DNA from: Smallanthus sonchifolius
Lineage: Eukaryota; Streptophyta; Magnoliopsida; Asterales; Asteraceae
Direction: 5' to 3'
Length of the DNA: 64,000 nucleotides
Assembly: GCA_023525975.1 (NCBI GenBank)
Contig: CM042022.1
Span: 25,345,001 to 25,409,000 of the forward strand
The notes beneath the pieces were generated by a model. That model made no database searches. It had not been told where the DNA came from and saw only the letters and a list, made by a program, of their open reading frames with translations. Positions 21,725 through 33,775 of this stretch are shown here, piece after piece. The position numbers and the translations under genes are program-made. Positions within the stretch are counted from its first letter, which is position 1; each line of letters starts with the position of its first letter.

Positions 21725-23102
21725 ATGATCCATAGCTCAACTACTGGTTTATATCAGCCTTTAGCAGAGCCTGAAAGATTCTTTCACCGCTGAATACGAG
21801 AAAACCGTACGAGAAGAATGGCCGTAGAAAACCGCACTATCTCCGATTTCGCAAGACCGTCACTAGAGGCTTTGGGGTCTAGTATCACAAGGCCAACGGT
21901 TGACGCTAACAACTTTGAGATAAAATATCATGTTATCCACATGATCCAGTCATCATGCACTTTCCATGGATTACCCGATGAAGATCCAAATGCCCACATT
22001 GGAAATTTCCTCAAAATTTGTGACACTTTCAAACTGAGCGGAGTTTAGAATGACGCAATTCGCCTCCGAATGTTTCCCTTCTCCCTATAGGAAAGAGCTA
22101 AGGCATGGCTAAACTTTCTTTCTACCGGGTTGATCACTACATGGGATGATCTAGCTTAGAAATTCCTGTCAAAATACATCCCACCAGCGAAAACTGCAAA
22201 ACTGAGAAATGATATCACCACTTTCACCCAGGAAGATGGTGAATCACTATATGAGGCATGGGAACGTTTTAAGGACATGCTGAGGAAATGTCCACATCAT
22301 GGGCAAGAGGTTTGGTTACACGTATCATCATTCTATATGGGTTGCATAATCAAGCTCGCCAGACACTCGAGGCTACTGCTGGTGGTATTTTTGTAAACAA
22401 GAGGCCACAAGAAGCTTACAACCTAATTGAGGAAATAGCTATGAACAGTTATCAATGGTACAATCCAAGAAGTAATAGGCAAGGTGTTCACTTTGTCGAT
22501 ACTATCATTTCACTTTCTGCTAAAGTAGACGCCCTCACCGCTCGACTCAATCAGCTTAGCAAGGGCAAGGCAACAACTGAGGCTACTGAAGAAGTAAAAA
22601 GTATCACTACTAATGCTGAGCAGGTTGACTTTATCGGGACAAATCGCCGACAAAACAATCCCTATAGTAATACTTATAATCCTGGATGGAGGAACCATCC
22701 AAACCTCAGCTGGAAGGATAAAAACAACCAGGGACAATCTGGCTTCGGACAACAACAACAGTTTCCACAAAGACAATCTCAAAACTATCAGCCTTGTCAA
22801 CAATTTCAAGGAACTAACAAGCCAAGTAACGAGTTAAGCTTGGAGGACACGGTAACTATGCTAATATCTACAACTGAAAGTCAAGCCCTTCTAGTGGATT
22901 CCCATCACAAACAATATGAGGAGAAGTTTAGTCTTCACGAAGCTGAGTTTAGGACACAGAAAGCAACTCTTCAGTCCATTGAGACGCAATTAGGACAAAT
23001 TGCGAAACTTCTATCCAAACAACAACCAGGATATCTCCCGAGTAATACTGAAACCAATCCAAAAGCAAATGTAAGTGCTATCATTCTTAGAAATAGCAAG
23101 TT
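21725..23102 (+). pseudogene. gag: Element D gag, 5' part, split by element E
   Basis: A frame from ATG 21725 (just after TTTTGTTGCAG, acceptor-like) has a stop at 21794, then MAVENRTISDFARPSLEALG, an Athila Gag N-terminus. The capsid region follows (ANNFEIKYHVIHMIQ, FHGLPDEDPNAHIGNFLKIC, then after a stop RLRMFPFSL and AKAWLNFLSTG, YEAWERFKDMLRKCPHH). A frameshift near 22290 continues to 23102 with a Gln/Asn-rich C-terminus and SLHEAEFRTQKATLQSIETQ. E interrupts at 23103; coding continues at 31795. Several stops show decay. Confidence 0.88.
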
Positions 23103-25801
23103 TGTAAGTCTCCAAACCAGGCACCCCACAGTTGGTCCTCATAACGAGTTATTCTCTTGAAAATACTCATTTTAGATATATTAAACTACAGCGGAAGTCT
23201 TTCTAAAACATTAATTGCTATTAATGTCATTAAGTTACCTTACGAATGCTTGCACACCAAACCGAGTAGAATCGCTCCCAAGCCAAGATACCCCGTCAGC
23301 CAGACTCACTATCAAAACAACCTAACGTACACACAAAGTCAGCTACGCTGAATGAGTTCAAATAGTTTAGTTTAATTAAAAGCCAGCTCATCTTAAAAGT
23401 TTTTTAAAATTTACCCAAGACTCACGGTCCTTATAAATTAGATCCACCCTTCCTTAACAAATAGATAACCCCTGTTATCACCCGATATTCCATAATAGTT
23501 CATATCCCAAGACTCATCCCATAACAATAATAGTTATCCCACAATCTTATCGACATAGGTCGAACTTCTACACTAATAACTCATGCTCATGTACACGTAT
23601 TAACTCGACACTTGGTTAACACAACAGATCCCTAAACACCAACTTACTCAGCCTTGACCAAAGCTCTTACAAATCAACTGACATAACAGTTATAAACATC
23701 ACATCACATTCCTGGCACCACGGCCAATCTAACTCTACTAATCACTTTAATGCTATCTCAAGCACAAAAAATATAACTCAACGCTTGTATGCAATTTAAC
23801 AGAAATATATAAGCACACAAACACATACCTCATTACTGCACCCTCGTAAGGGCATTCGACACACCCCGAGCTCATCACTGTCCTGTTGGACATTGTCACC
23901 TTTGGTGACCACCCGAAGGACATAGTCCTCCACAATCCCGTTTGCCGTGTCATAATGACAACCGTGCAAACACAATACCCACTGTGTCACAAGGACAACG
24001 ACACAATACACACAACACATGTACAATCAAAAAATAATATACTCTACATACATGATTCATTGACTGCACCTGCACTTCACACATAGCACTAGGATAAGAT
24101 ATCCTACACGTATTAATAAGTGTTTAACTTACATCCCGACTCACCCCGACTAACTCGTAACACGATACACTACTAATATAGCAACACATACAACTACTAT
24201 ACCTTGTTATTTAAGCATATACCACGTACATGCACACCCTGTGACATTTCCTAGTCGTACCCGTACGACCCGTTTACTACAATCTCGACTAACCCCTGTT
24301 AGTTCAGTATACGACCCGTGACAATATAACCACCCTTTGACCCTGATCACATGATCCTATAAACACACCTGTAGAACTTTCGACTCATTACTGAATGTTT
24401 TAGTTCATAAACACCTCGGGTTAAAACCCAAAACTCTGAACACGTTAAATACCTTAAGCATCTCTGGTACGTATGTATGATAGCCCCAAAACTTTAGAAA
24501 TATTTTAAACTAGGGATTAGAAACTCACCAGTACAGATATCCAACTCTTGTACTGCACTGTCTCCACACACAAAACTCGAACCTGTCAACGTAAGATCAC
24601 TTAGTCAGAGTACGCCCTAGACATGGGTCCATTACGTAAAAGTACAAACATTCCCGATACTCGTCTCATTCGCACATCCTTTCATCCTTGCATAAACCCT
24701 AATATGAGTGTCTACTCAATTCCGGTTACCCTTGACCTATTCAAGAGCCCGCATGCATACATGAATGCATGATCGTGACCACGCAAATTATAACCCCGCG
24801 TGAGCACGCGTACACGGACCGTGTCTCATACTCACATGCAAGACATGCACGTAAAAGTCTCGTCCCCTCGTCGTGTTCAGCCATCGTCCTTTTCGTCCAG
24901 TCCTAACCCAAATCGGGTGGACCCGACTCCTTCCTCCTCCTTCTTCCTCGCCATGAGACACCACCATTGTACGTTACCACCGTCCCGTCATTGTCAAGCC
25001 ACCACCACCATGGTCCTTGTTGTCGCCGGCTCCATCGGCCTCCACGATGACGCCTCCACGTTACACCACCATGGCGTTGCCATGACTACTGTTCACAGCC
25101 AATCCCCACCACCGTACGTGCCGGGTTCATCACCCCCTTCGAGCATCATTCCTGTGGCTCCCACCGTGCTCCTCCTTCTCCTCCGATGTCACCATCGGAC
25201 AACACCGCCTTCGATTCTTCTTCGGTCGTCCCCAGTAGCCACCACCACCTTCGTCCGTCACCCTCCCCTCTCTATCTCTCTCTATTCTCCTTCTCGGCAC
25301 CGGCTGCCACACGCCTTCTCCGACCATCGTAGTCGGCCACCACCATACTCCCTTCCTCCCTACAGCCGATGTTCACGATTAAACCCCACTCCCTAAACCG
25401 TAATCGGATCCTTCTAGCATCACATGAGAGGAGTAAAAAGAATATGAATGAGGTTTACCTGGTTAATTGTGAACTTCCTGCTCAAAACTGTCGTGAATCA
25501 CTCTCCTCCGATCGTCCCCTTCCCGGATTTCTTGCTCCCTGCCATCGCGAGTCCTCTCTAGGTCGATTATGGCCTAGGGTTTTTCCCTAAACTTGTTTTT
25601 AAATGCTACAAGTTTACATCCAGGTCCCTGCATTCTCCATTCGCGCGTCTTTACCCCAAACCGACCACGCTATGGCCGTCCGGGTCCTTTTATTTCTACA
25701 AATAGAGTTTTACGTGAAACCCTCGCCCACTTTCTCATTTACCGGAGATTCGGGTCGCCCTTGGCCCAAATCATAATTTAGTAGATTTTTGGGATGTTAC
25801 A
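23103..25801 (-). repeat. Element E 3' LTR
   Basis: 2,699 bp, matching 29077-31794. A pyrimidine- and Pro-codon-rich part (about 24840-25380) gives long but meaningless plus-strand frames. On the minus strand the LTR starts TGTAACATCCCAAAAAT. Confidence 0.9.
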
Positions 25802-25840
25802 AGTCCACCCCCCGTAAAAGAGGATTCGTCCTCGAATCCT
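25802..25840 (-). promoter_or_regulatory. Element E polypurine tract and conserved pol-end leader
   Basis: On the minus strand TTTTACGGGGGGTGGACT abuts the 3' LTR, preceded by GATTCGAGGACGAATCC, the usual text upstream of a Tekay 3' LTR. Confidence 0.8.
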
Positions 25841-28002
25841 GCGTCGACACAACTAACTCAACTCTTCCTTACCATTCTTACTCGTGCACCAAAACCCTTA
25901 GGTGCTACTCTTTCTCTTTCGTATAAGAATAATCCTGATCCTTACTTTTCCACATGGCCACCAGCCTTGGCATTTAAAGAAATATTTTCTGTTGCTCGCT
26001 TTCAACTTGGTGACTTGTAGGTTCCACCTACACGTTCCTTCGTCTCTCATCTTTCTAGCCGTCAGTAAAATGGCACAACTGCCTTTGTCCCATGTATAAC
26101 CCTAAAGGCCTTGCCATTCCGACTATCATTCTCTTCATGTAGGTCCTTGTCGTTCACCTTCCGGAGTAATAGTTGCCTCACTAACATGTGTCTGTCATGC
26201 TCCTCTTATTTCTACAATTGCCATCTTGCGATGATCCCTCAAACTCACACCCATTGCCCTACCCATAAGGGCATTATTAATGTCTTTCTTCGATGAACTT
26301 TAGGAGCTCGTGCAAAGCTACCCTGGTCTCCACAAAATTTCTTCATCGTAGTATCTCTTTACTTCATTATCACGCATTTAATGCGTCCCTTAAGTACGTA
26401 CACACCCAACGCTAGGGTCATCTTTATCAACTTTCGATGTTTCTCAAGGCTCATATACCTTTGTCGTGTCTTTTTCAATCATCTAAACGCTTGCTTTCCT
26501 TAAATGCTCCATGGAAGCTCATATTAAACTGGCCTTGGATTTACCAGCGTAGGCATATTCTTCTTAGTCACTGACGTGCAATCCTGCACTTACCCCTCCT
26601 GAGTTTCACCTTTCTCTATGTTGCTCTACCATTACCATGAGATTCCCGACTGCACCTCACTTATCATGTACGAACATGAAATCCGTCTACTCACAAGCCT
26701 CAACTATTCGTTGTCTCGCCCAGGGAAAAACATCTCTAATATTTCGGTGTCTCATCTCGACTGAATTCTTCATATTGAACGTGTTCCGTGAAGGTCCTTC
26801 GTCACTTTGCTAACTCCGTGTTGAAATATTCAGCGTCCTCACCTTAATCTCATCATAAACATTTCTTTGTCAAACGTCCACGTAATGCTTTCCTCATCTA
26901 CTCTCACAGTTTCGCCCATTGGCTTCGTGCTCCAAATTCCCGAGATATAAGCATAGGCATCTCATAAGAGCACCTCAATGATCGGTTAGAAGGACATCAT
27001 AACTCCTTGCATCACCTCGACGTATCAGCATCGAGAAAATCGCCAAGATAGAAATTATATACCTTAGCACACTAACCACCTGTCCTATGCACGACCTAGC
27101 GTGTATTACAAGGACACACACCGACACATATAACTACAGAACACACAATGTTCTACACATATACTAGTAACCCACCCTTCCAACTCGCACAAAGTGCACA
27201 TACACAACTAGCTAGATCTGAGTAAATCTATGAGCATACAATATGACCTCATCACCTATAGACACACAAGTATATCATGTTGTCTGGCCCAAAGGCACAA
27301 GCAACATGATCTCCCGCCTGACTGACGTCAGACACAATAACCTGTTGATAAATGCTAAAACCATATCAAGTTTACACTTGATCTCCCGCCTGACTAATGC
27401 CAAACACAATATCAAGCTTACGCTTGATCTCCCGCCACGACTATTAAGTACGTGACACAAATAACTCATACTCCTAAGCAACTCAATTAACAACATACAA
27501 GTTTATTCACAAAACTTTCTCATGTCCTTAAGCATCAAAACATTTACCTCGCAAAACTCTATGCCTTAAGATATAAAGACATTCAATATCATAGTATGGC
27601 TAAACACCCCCTTACACTTCACACATCAGCTAAGCATAACACATAGGTGACACTATCTTAAGACCGTAGACACATACAAATAATCAAAACTCAGGTCTAC
27701 ATCGGTCTATTCATACAGTCTAATCAACCAAGCTGTAGCATCACATCAAAGATTACATTTAACATGAACTCACGTTGTTCAATAGGTAATCGCATCATCA
27801 CACATAATTAACACTGCACCACCAATAGCAAGTTATCACACATGCAACTATCATTAACTACATTTTAAACTATCCCATGGTAAGATTCAATATCAAGGTT
27901 AAAATCAAGAAATTGAAAAACCAAGAACACATATTTTGTCTCAAAAATGCCTGACAGCCTTTACTCAAATGCTTTAGTCCTCTCATGGTAATCACCACTG
28001 GT
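25841..28002 (-). other. Element E interior without recognisable pol
   Basis: I searched both strands by eye for protease, RT (DD box), RNase H and integrase motifs and found none. Small frames are AT-rich and short. A run of imperfect repeats containing GATCTCCCGCC lies at about 27308-27440. The region may be a highly decayed pol or replacement sequence. Confidence 0.45.
27308..27440. repeat. Imperfect tandem repeats (GATCTCCCGCC units)
   Basis: Three units of roughly 55-65 bp share ATCTCCCGCCTGACT and nearby AACACAAT; two share ATCAAG-TTACACTTGATCTC, itself a partial hairpin (ATCAAG/CTTGAT). Confidence 0.65.
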
Positions 28003-28443
28003 CTAGTCATCAAACAAGTCGAAGTTATCCCCCACTTGCTCATCCTCATCGGATTCCTCCCACCATCCATTTCTTGATTCTGCGTAGCGTCTCGAAGGCT
28101 GACTTCTGACTGCAAATACATTTCTTCCTCTCCAACCGCCTCTCCTGTAAAAGGAGCTACTAAGTCCATATCTCGTATTTTCCCTGGTAGTACTGGGAAC
28201 ATTAGGTGCCGGAAGCGCCAAGATCACTTCCTATGCCAGTAGCTCCTGCTCATCCTCAGTCGTCGGTGGAACCACCGTCAATGGAACCGGTGCTAAGACT
28301 CGTCTCCCTCTAAAGATAACCGTGCGAACGGCAGCCAAATGTCTAGCCCGCTGCTCTGTCAACCTCCTGATAAGAGCTCCTTGCCTGACCCATCTAGTTT
28401 GAATCGTCATGGCCATCAGTACCTGCACAAGATAGAACGTTGG
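28003..28443 (-). pseudogene. Element E basic ORF, unknown
   Basis: On the minus strand an ATG near 28413 opens MAMTIQTRWVRQGALIRRLT, Arg-rich (ARHLAAVRTVIFRGRRV), then a TAG at about 28230, then the same frame continues (LPAPNVPSTTRENTRYG, an Arg/Gly stretch YRRGGWRGRN, an acidic end ESDEDEQVGDNFDLFDD). CTATCTTGTGCAG lies just before the first ATG, a splice-acceptor match. Total about 137 residues with one stop. The RGG-like stretch could bind RNA. It lies where gag should be but has no capsid motif I recognise. Confidence 0.4.
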
Positions 28444-29059
28444 AGTGATTAACAAGGGCGTCAAATTCAGAATATGAGAGAAATCATAGACTGCCAAATT
28501 ACGGTGATCAAATACAATTTGGTGGTCCACATTACTGCTTGGATTCTAATCCTTCCCTATTATATTCACACTAGCTTTCTATCTTTCATACACCCCGGAT
28601 GCACATGCATCCTACACAACTCTCATAGCACCACACAATAATCTAGCAAGTCATCATCTTTATCACAATATCACACCATTCAAGGTTACACACAAAATTA
28701 CTAAATCATATCGACACACCAAACTATCTCACATAGTTACAACTAATGCTACTCTAAGTTACTCAATTCACAACATAATCTCACTTAATCACACCACACA
28801 ACTCGACTTGGTTCTACATACTACTACAGCACATAGCCCACATCATGATCCCACACGGAACCATAAATCATTTACTTACACAAATCGTTTTACCTAGTGT
28901 AACACTATACAAATGGAAAATAATAGTTACTGCTCAACTCGAAAAACGTACCTCTTGGCTCGCGGTTACTCGTGGTGGGATTCGTTTCACCCTCGTCCAA
29001 TTTTTAGTTTAAGTTAAGGCATTTTATTTGTTTCAAAACACCAATTTTCTCTTAAACCA

Positions 29060-29074
29060 CAGCTCTGATACCAA
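29060..29074 (-). promoter_or_regulatory. Element E primer-binding site (initiator Met tRNA)
   Basis: Minus-strand TTGGTATCAGAGCTG immediately after the LTR end GGCCTTACA. It sets the minus orientation. Confidence 0.88.
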
Positions 29075-29076
29075 CT

Positions 29077-31794
29077 TGTAAGGCCCCAAAGCAGGCACCC
29101 CACAGTTGGACCTCATAACCGGTTATTCTCTTGAAAATACTCATTTTAGATATATTGAACTACAACGGAAGTCTTTCTAAAAACAATAATTGCTATTTAA
29201 TGTCGTTAAGTTACCTTATGAATGCTTGCACACCAAATCGAGTAGCACCGCTCCCAAGCCATGATACCCCGTCAGCCAGACTCACCTGCATAACAACCTA
29301 ACGTACACACAAAGTCAGCTACGCTGAGTGAGTTCTAATAGTTTAGTTTAATTAAAAGCCAACTCGTCTCAAAAGTAATTTAAACTTTACCCAAGACTCA
29401 AAGTCCTTATAAATTAGAACCACCCTTCCTTAACAAATAGATAACCCCAGTTATCACCCGATATTCCATAATAGTTCATATCCCAAGACTCATCCCATAA
29501 CAATAATAGTTATCCCACAGTCTTATCGACATAGGTCGAACTTCTACACTAATAATTCATGCTCATGTACATGTATTAACTCGACACTTGGTTAACACAA
29601 CAGATCCCTAAACATCAACTTACTCAGCCTTGACCAAAGCTCTTACAAATCAACTGACATAGCAGTTATAAACATCACATCACAATCCTCGCACCACGGC
29701 CAATCTAACTCTACTCATCACTTTAATACTATCTCAAGCACAATAAATATAACTCAATGCTTGTATGCAATTTAACACAAATATATAAGCACACAAACAC
29801 TTACCTCATTACTGAACCCTCGTCAGGGTTACCCTCATCAGGGCGTTTGACACACCCCGAGCTCATCACTGTCCTGTTCGACATTGTCACCTTTGGTGAC
29901 CTCCCGAAGGACATAGTCCTCCACAATGCAGTTTACCGTGTCATAATGACAACCATGCAAACACAATACCCGCCATGTCACAAGGACAACGACACAATAC
30001 ACACAACACATGTATAATCACATAATAATATACTCTACGTACATGATTCATTGACTGCACCTGCAGTTCACACATAGCACTAGGATAAGATATCCTACAC
30101 GTATTCATAAGCGTTTAACTTACATCCCGACTCACCCCGACTAACTCGTAACACGATACACTACTAATATAGCAACACATACAGCTACTATACCTCGTTA
30201 TTTAAGCATATACCACGTACATGCACACCCTGTGACATTTCCTAGTCGTACCCGTACGACCCGTTTACTCTAATCCCTGTTAGGTCACTATACGACCCGT
30301 GACCATATAACCACCCTTAGACCCTGATCACATGATCCCATAAACACCCCTGTAGACCTTCCGACTCATTGCTGAATTTTTAGTTCATAAACACCTCGGG
30401 TTAAAACCCAAAACTCTTAACACGTTAAATACGTTAAACATCTCTGGTACGTATGTACGATAGCCCCAAAACTTTAAAAATATTTAAAAGAGGGGATTAT
30501 AAACTCACCCGTACGGATATCCAACTCCTGTACTGCACTGTCTCCACACGCAAAACTCAAACCTGTCAACGTAAGATCACTTAGTCAGAGTACGCCCTAG
30601 ACATGTGTCCATTACATAAAAGTACAAACATTCCCGATACTCGTCTCATTCGCACATCCTTTCATCCCTGCATAAACCCTAATATGAGTGTCTACTCTAT
30701 TCTGGTTACCCTTGACCTGTTCAGGAGCCCGCATGCATGCATGCATGCTCGTGACCATGCAAATTATAACCCCACATGAGCACGCGTACACGGACCGAGT
30801 TTCATACTCACATACAAGCCATGCATAATAAAGTCTCATCCCCCCGTCGTGTTCCGCCATCGTCCTTCTCGTCCAGTCCTAACCCAAATCGGGTGGACCC
30901 GACTCCCTCCTCCTTCTTCCTCGCCATGAGATACCACCATTGTACATTACCACCGTTCCGTCATTGTCAAGCCACCACCACCGTGGTCCTTGTTGTCGCC
31001 GGCTCCATCGGCCTCCACCATGACCCCTCCACGTTACACCATCATAGTGTTGCCATGACTGCCGTTCACAGCCATTCCCCGCCACCGTACGCGCCGGGTT
31101 CGTCACCCCCTTCGAGCACCATTCCTGTGGCTCCCACCGTGCTCCTCCTTCTCCTCCGACATCACCATCGGACAACACCGCCTTCGATTCTTCTTCGGCC
31201 GTCCCCAGGCAGCCACCACCACCTTCGTCCGTCACCCTCCCCTCTCTATCTCTCTCTATTCTCCTTCTTGGCACCGGCTGCCACACGCCATCTCCGACCG
31301 CCCGTAACCACCGTCACACATAAACTCCACCATCATAGTCGGCCACCACCATACTCCCTTCCTCCCTACAGCCGATGTTCACGATTAAACCCCACTCCCT
31401 ATACCGTAATCGGATCCTTCTAGCATCACACGAGAGGAGTAAAAAGAATATGAATGAGGTTTACCTGGTTAATTGTGAACTTCCTGCTCAAAACCGCCGT
31501 GAATCACTCTCCTCCGATCGTCCCCTTCCCGGCTCGCTTTGCTCCCTGCCGTCGCGAGTCCTCTCTAGGCCGATTATGGCCTAGGGTTTTTCCCTAATTT
31601 TTTTTTAAATTCTACAAGTTTACATCCGGGTCCCTGCACGTCTTTACCCCAAACCGACCCCGTTATGGCCGTCCGGATCCTTTTATTTCTACAAATAGAG
31701 TTTTACGTGAAACCCTCGCCCACTTTCTCGTTTACCGGAGATTTGGGTCGCCCTTGGCCCAAATCATAATTTAGTATATTTTTGGGATGTTACA
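29077..31794 (-). repeat. Element E 5' LTR
   Basis: 2,718 bp, homologous end to end with 23103-25801, with small indels (for example the extra GGTTACCCTCATCAGG near 29825 and CCCGTAACCACC near 31300). Confidence 0.9.
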
Positions 31795-32831
31795 AAGGTT
31801 TATCCAGAACCACCCATGCCAGAAGAAGAAGTTCAATCACCAAGGAGAGAAATATTAACCGGGGTACCACTTCGTCCGCACATCGCAGAAACAACTACTC
31901 AAGGATCGCAATCAAATGTAATCCCACCTCCTGCTCTAGCGAATACTCCTCCAAAAGTTCCAACAAAAAGAATGTTCCATTCCCACAAACCCTACCCAGG
32001 AAGGTTAGTAAAGCATAAGACTGACGAACAATATGAGAAATTCATCGAACTACTAAGTCAAATCCATGTCAATCTTCCCTTCCTGGATATCATACAAAAA
32101 ATGTCTAAATATGGACGTTTCTTAAAGGATTTCCTTACAAACAAAAGAAACACGGAAGAGGCGGTAAAGAGGACCAACCATTGTGTCGCTCTTATTGAGA
32201 GATGTCTTCCGAAGAAACTTTCAGATCCTGGAAAGTTCTCTCTACCATGTTCTATCAGACCACTCCCTATAACCTTCGCGCTCGCTGATCTAGGAGCAGG
32301 TGTGAATGTAATGCCATATGTCAGGTTTAAAAGACTAAAAATTGGAAATCCACGACCTGTCAATGTAACTATTGAACTCACGGATGGATCAGTCAAATCA
32401 CCTATAGGAGTCATTGAGAACTTATTAGTGAATGTCGGCAAGTTTGTCTTCCGTGCCGATTTCATGGTTTTAGAAATGGGACCCGACTATTCCGTACCTT
32501 TGATTTTTGGTCATCCATTTTTAGCTACTGCCCGAGCTGTCATTGACATGAATGAAGGAATTTTGACACTTCGTGTTGGAAAACAATCAGTGACCTACAA
32601 CATTAGAGGAAATGAGTGCTTATCCAATGATCCCTTTGAAATTGCACAATTCATCGATACTAATCTGGACTACCAGCTAAAGAAAGCCAAAGAACTCAAC
32701 AAAGGAAAGAAACTGGATCTTGGCAACGATTTTGACAACATTAACCGGATCGATGAATACTTTGATAAGCTACCAAAAATGAAGGACTTGAATGAAGGAA
32801 CGGGAGATATGAGCGAAGTCGATGGCCCCCA
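31795..32831 (+). pseudogene. Element D gag C-terminus and Athila protease
   Basis: Continues the D reading after E: VYPEPPMPEEEVQSPRREI, then KPYPGRLVKHKTDEQYEKF and the Athila block FLDIIQKMSKYGRFLKDFLT. The protease active site is LADLGAGVNVMPYVRFKRL (about 32280-32340), with IGVIENLLVNVGKFVFRADF and LIFGHPFLATARAVIDM following. It is one open frame of more than 330 codons, the best-kept Athila coding block here. Its end runs into element F; across F the reading stops quickly, with no RT. Confidence 0.9.
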
Positions 32832-33226
32832 TGTAGAGTCTAATTATTTTATAAGTTGTTGTCATCAATGTATTTCTTTTTGAACTTTGATTAGTTAGTT
32901 TATTTACTTGTATTTTAAGTTTCATGTAATTTACTGCTTTTATTAGTTTAAGTCTGGGCCATCGAAACTATCTAGTTTCGATTGAGTTTTGTTCAATCGA
33001 AACTAGTAGTTTCGATAGATAGTATAGTTTCGATAGGCTTTTCACACTTGTAAATGCTTCAACTAAACTAGTAGTTTCGGTAAGCATAGTTTCGATGCCT
33101 GTCAACTTACTATAAATAGCTTAGTTTGAGAATTTCTAGGGTGTGGATAGCGGCTGTAACCCTGAATTTCTCTCTTTCACATTTTTGTTGAATCAACTTA
33201 CTATACATGTATGTGATTCCCGCACA
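32832..33226 (+). repeat. Element F LTR copy a (plus-oriented, truncated)
   Basis: Starts TGTAGAGTCTAATT. It carries CGAAACTA...TAGTTTCG palindromes (32965-33100) and TATAAATA at 33111-33118, and ends at CATGTATGTGATTCCCGCACA, short of the roughly 120 bp that follow this point in copy c. No primer site follows; the next bases are the inverse of the copy. Confidence 0.8.
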
Positions 33227-33228
33227 CG

Positions 33229-33569
33229 AGAGAAATTCAGGGTTACAGCCGCCATCCACACTCTAGAAATTCTCAAACTAGGCTCTTTATAGTAAGTTGA
33301 CAGGCATCGAAACTATGCTTACCGAAACTACTAGTTTCGTGAAGCATTTACAAGTGTGAAAAGCCTGTCGAAACTATACAATCTATCGAAACTACTAGTT
33401 TCGATTGAACAAAACTCAATCGAAACTAGATAGTTTCGATGGCCCAGACTTAAACTAATAAAAGCAGTAAATTACATGAAACTTAAAATACAAGTAAATA
33501 AACTAACTAATCAAAGTTTAAAAAGAAATACATTGATGACAACAACTTATAAAATAATTAGACTCTACA
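33229..33569 (-). repeat. Element F LTR copy b (minus-oriented, truncated 3' LTR)
   Basis: On the minus strand it starts TGTAGAGTC directly after a polypurine tract (AGGGGAGAT, 33570-33578) that follows the third ORF. It is the proper 3' LTR start of the minus coding unit, cut off after TTTCTCTC where it joins copy a. Confidence 0.82.
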
Positions 33570-33775
33570 ATCTCCCCTAAGTTGTTGCATCAATGTCTTT
33601 AAATCTTTCAAGCAGATGGCCCTTAACTTGGTTGCTGAAAGTGAGGTTTTGCATTTATAGTCACCACCCTTTGATATGCATTGGCATCAGCTTCGTCATC
33701 GTCACTAAAGATCTTGATAGGGTTGTTGAATAACACCTCAAGTTCCTCAGGTTGAAATTTTAGTAGCTCCATGGG

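Larger units (their letters stand above)
23103..31794 (-). mobile_element. Element E: Tekay-like chromovirus derivative, minus strand, pol-less, very long LTRs
   Basis: LTRs 23103-25801 and 29077-31794 (about 2.7 kb each) read TGTAACATCCC...GGCCTTACA on the minus strand, as in Tekay. The primer site on the minus strand (GGTATCAGAGC) adjoins the right LTR and a polypurine tract adjoins the left one. Flanks AAGTT (23098-23102) and AAGGT (31795-31799) are a duplication with one change; removing E restores gag reading of D. The 3.3 kb interior has a basic ORF but no recognisable protease, RT or integrase. Confidence 0.9.
32832..33569. repeat. Large foldback: two LTR copies in inverse orientation
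   Basis: 32832-33173 and 33229-33569 are inverted repeats of about 340 bp with few differences, around a 55-bp loop. Transcribed or single-stranded it would form a very long hairpin. Confidence 0.9.

Noticed and set aside
24800..25396. 198-residue Ser/Pro/His-rich ORF and its twin at 30776-31423
   Set aside because: Both lie in the two LTRs of E, antisense to it, and differ by frame-changing indels. Low-complexity CCACC codons explain them.
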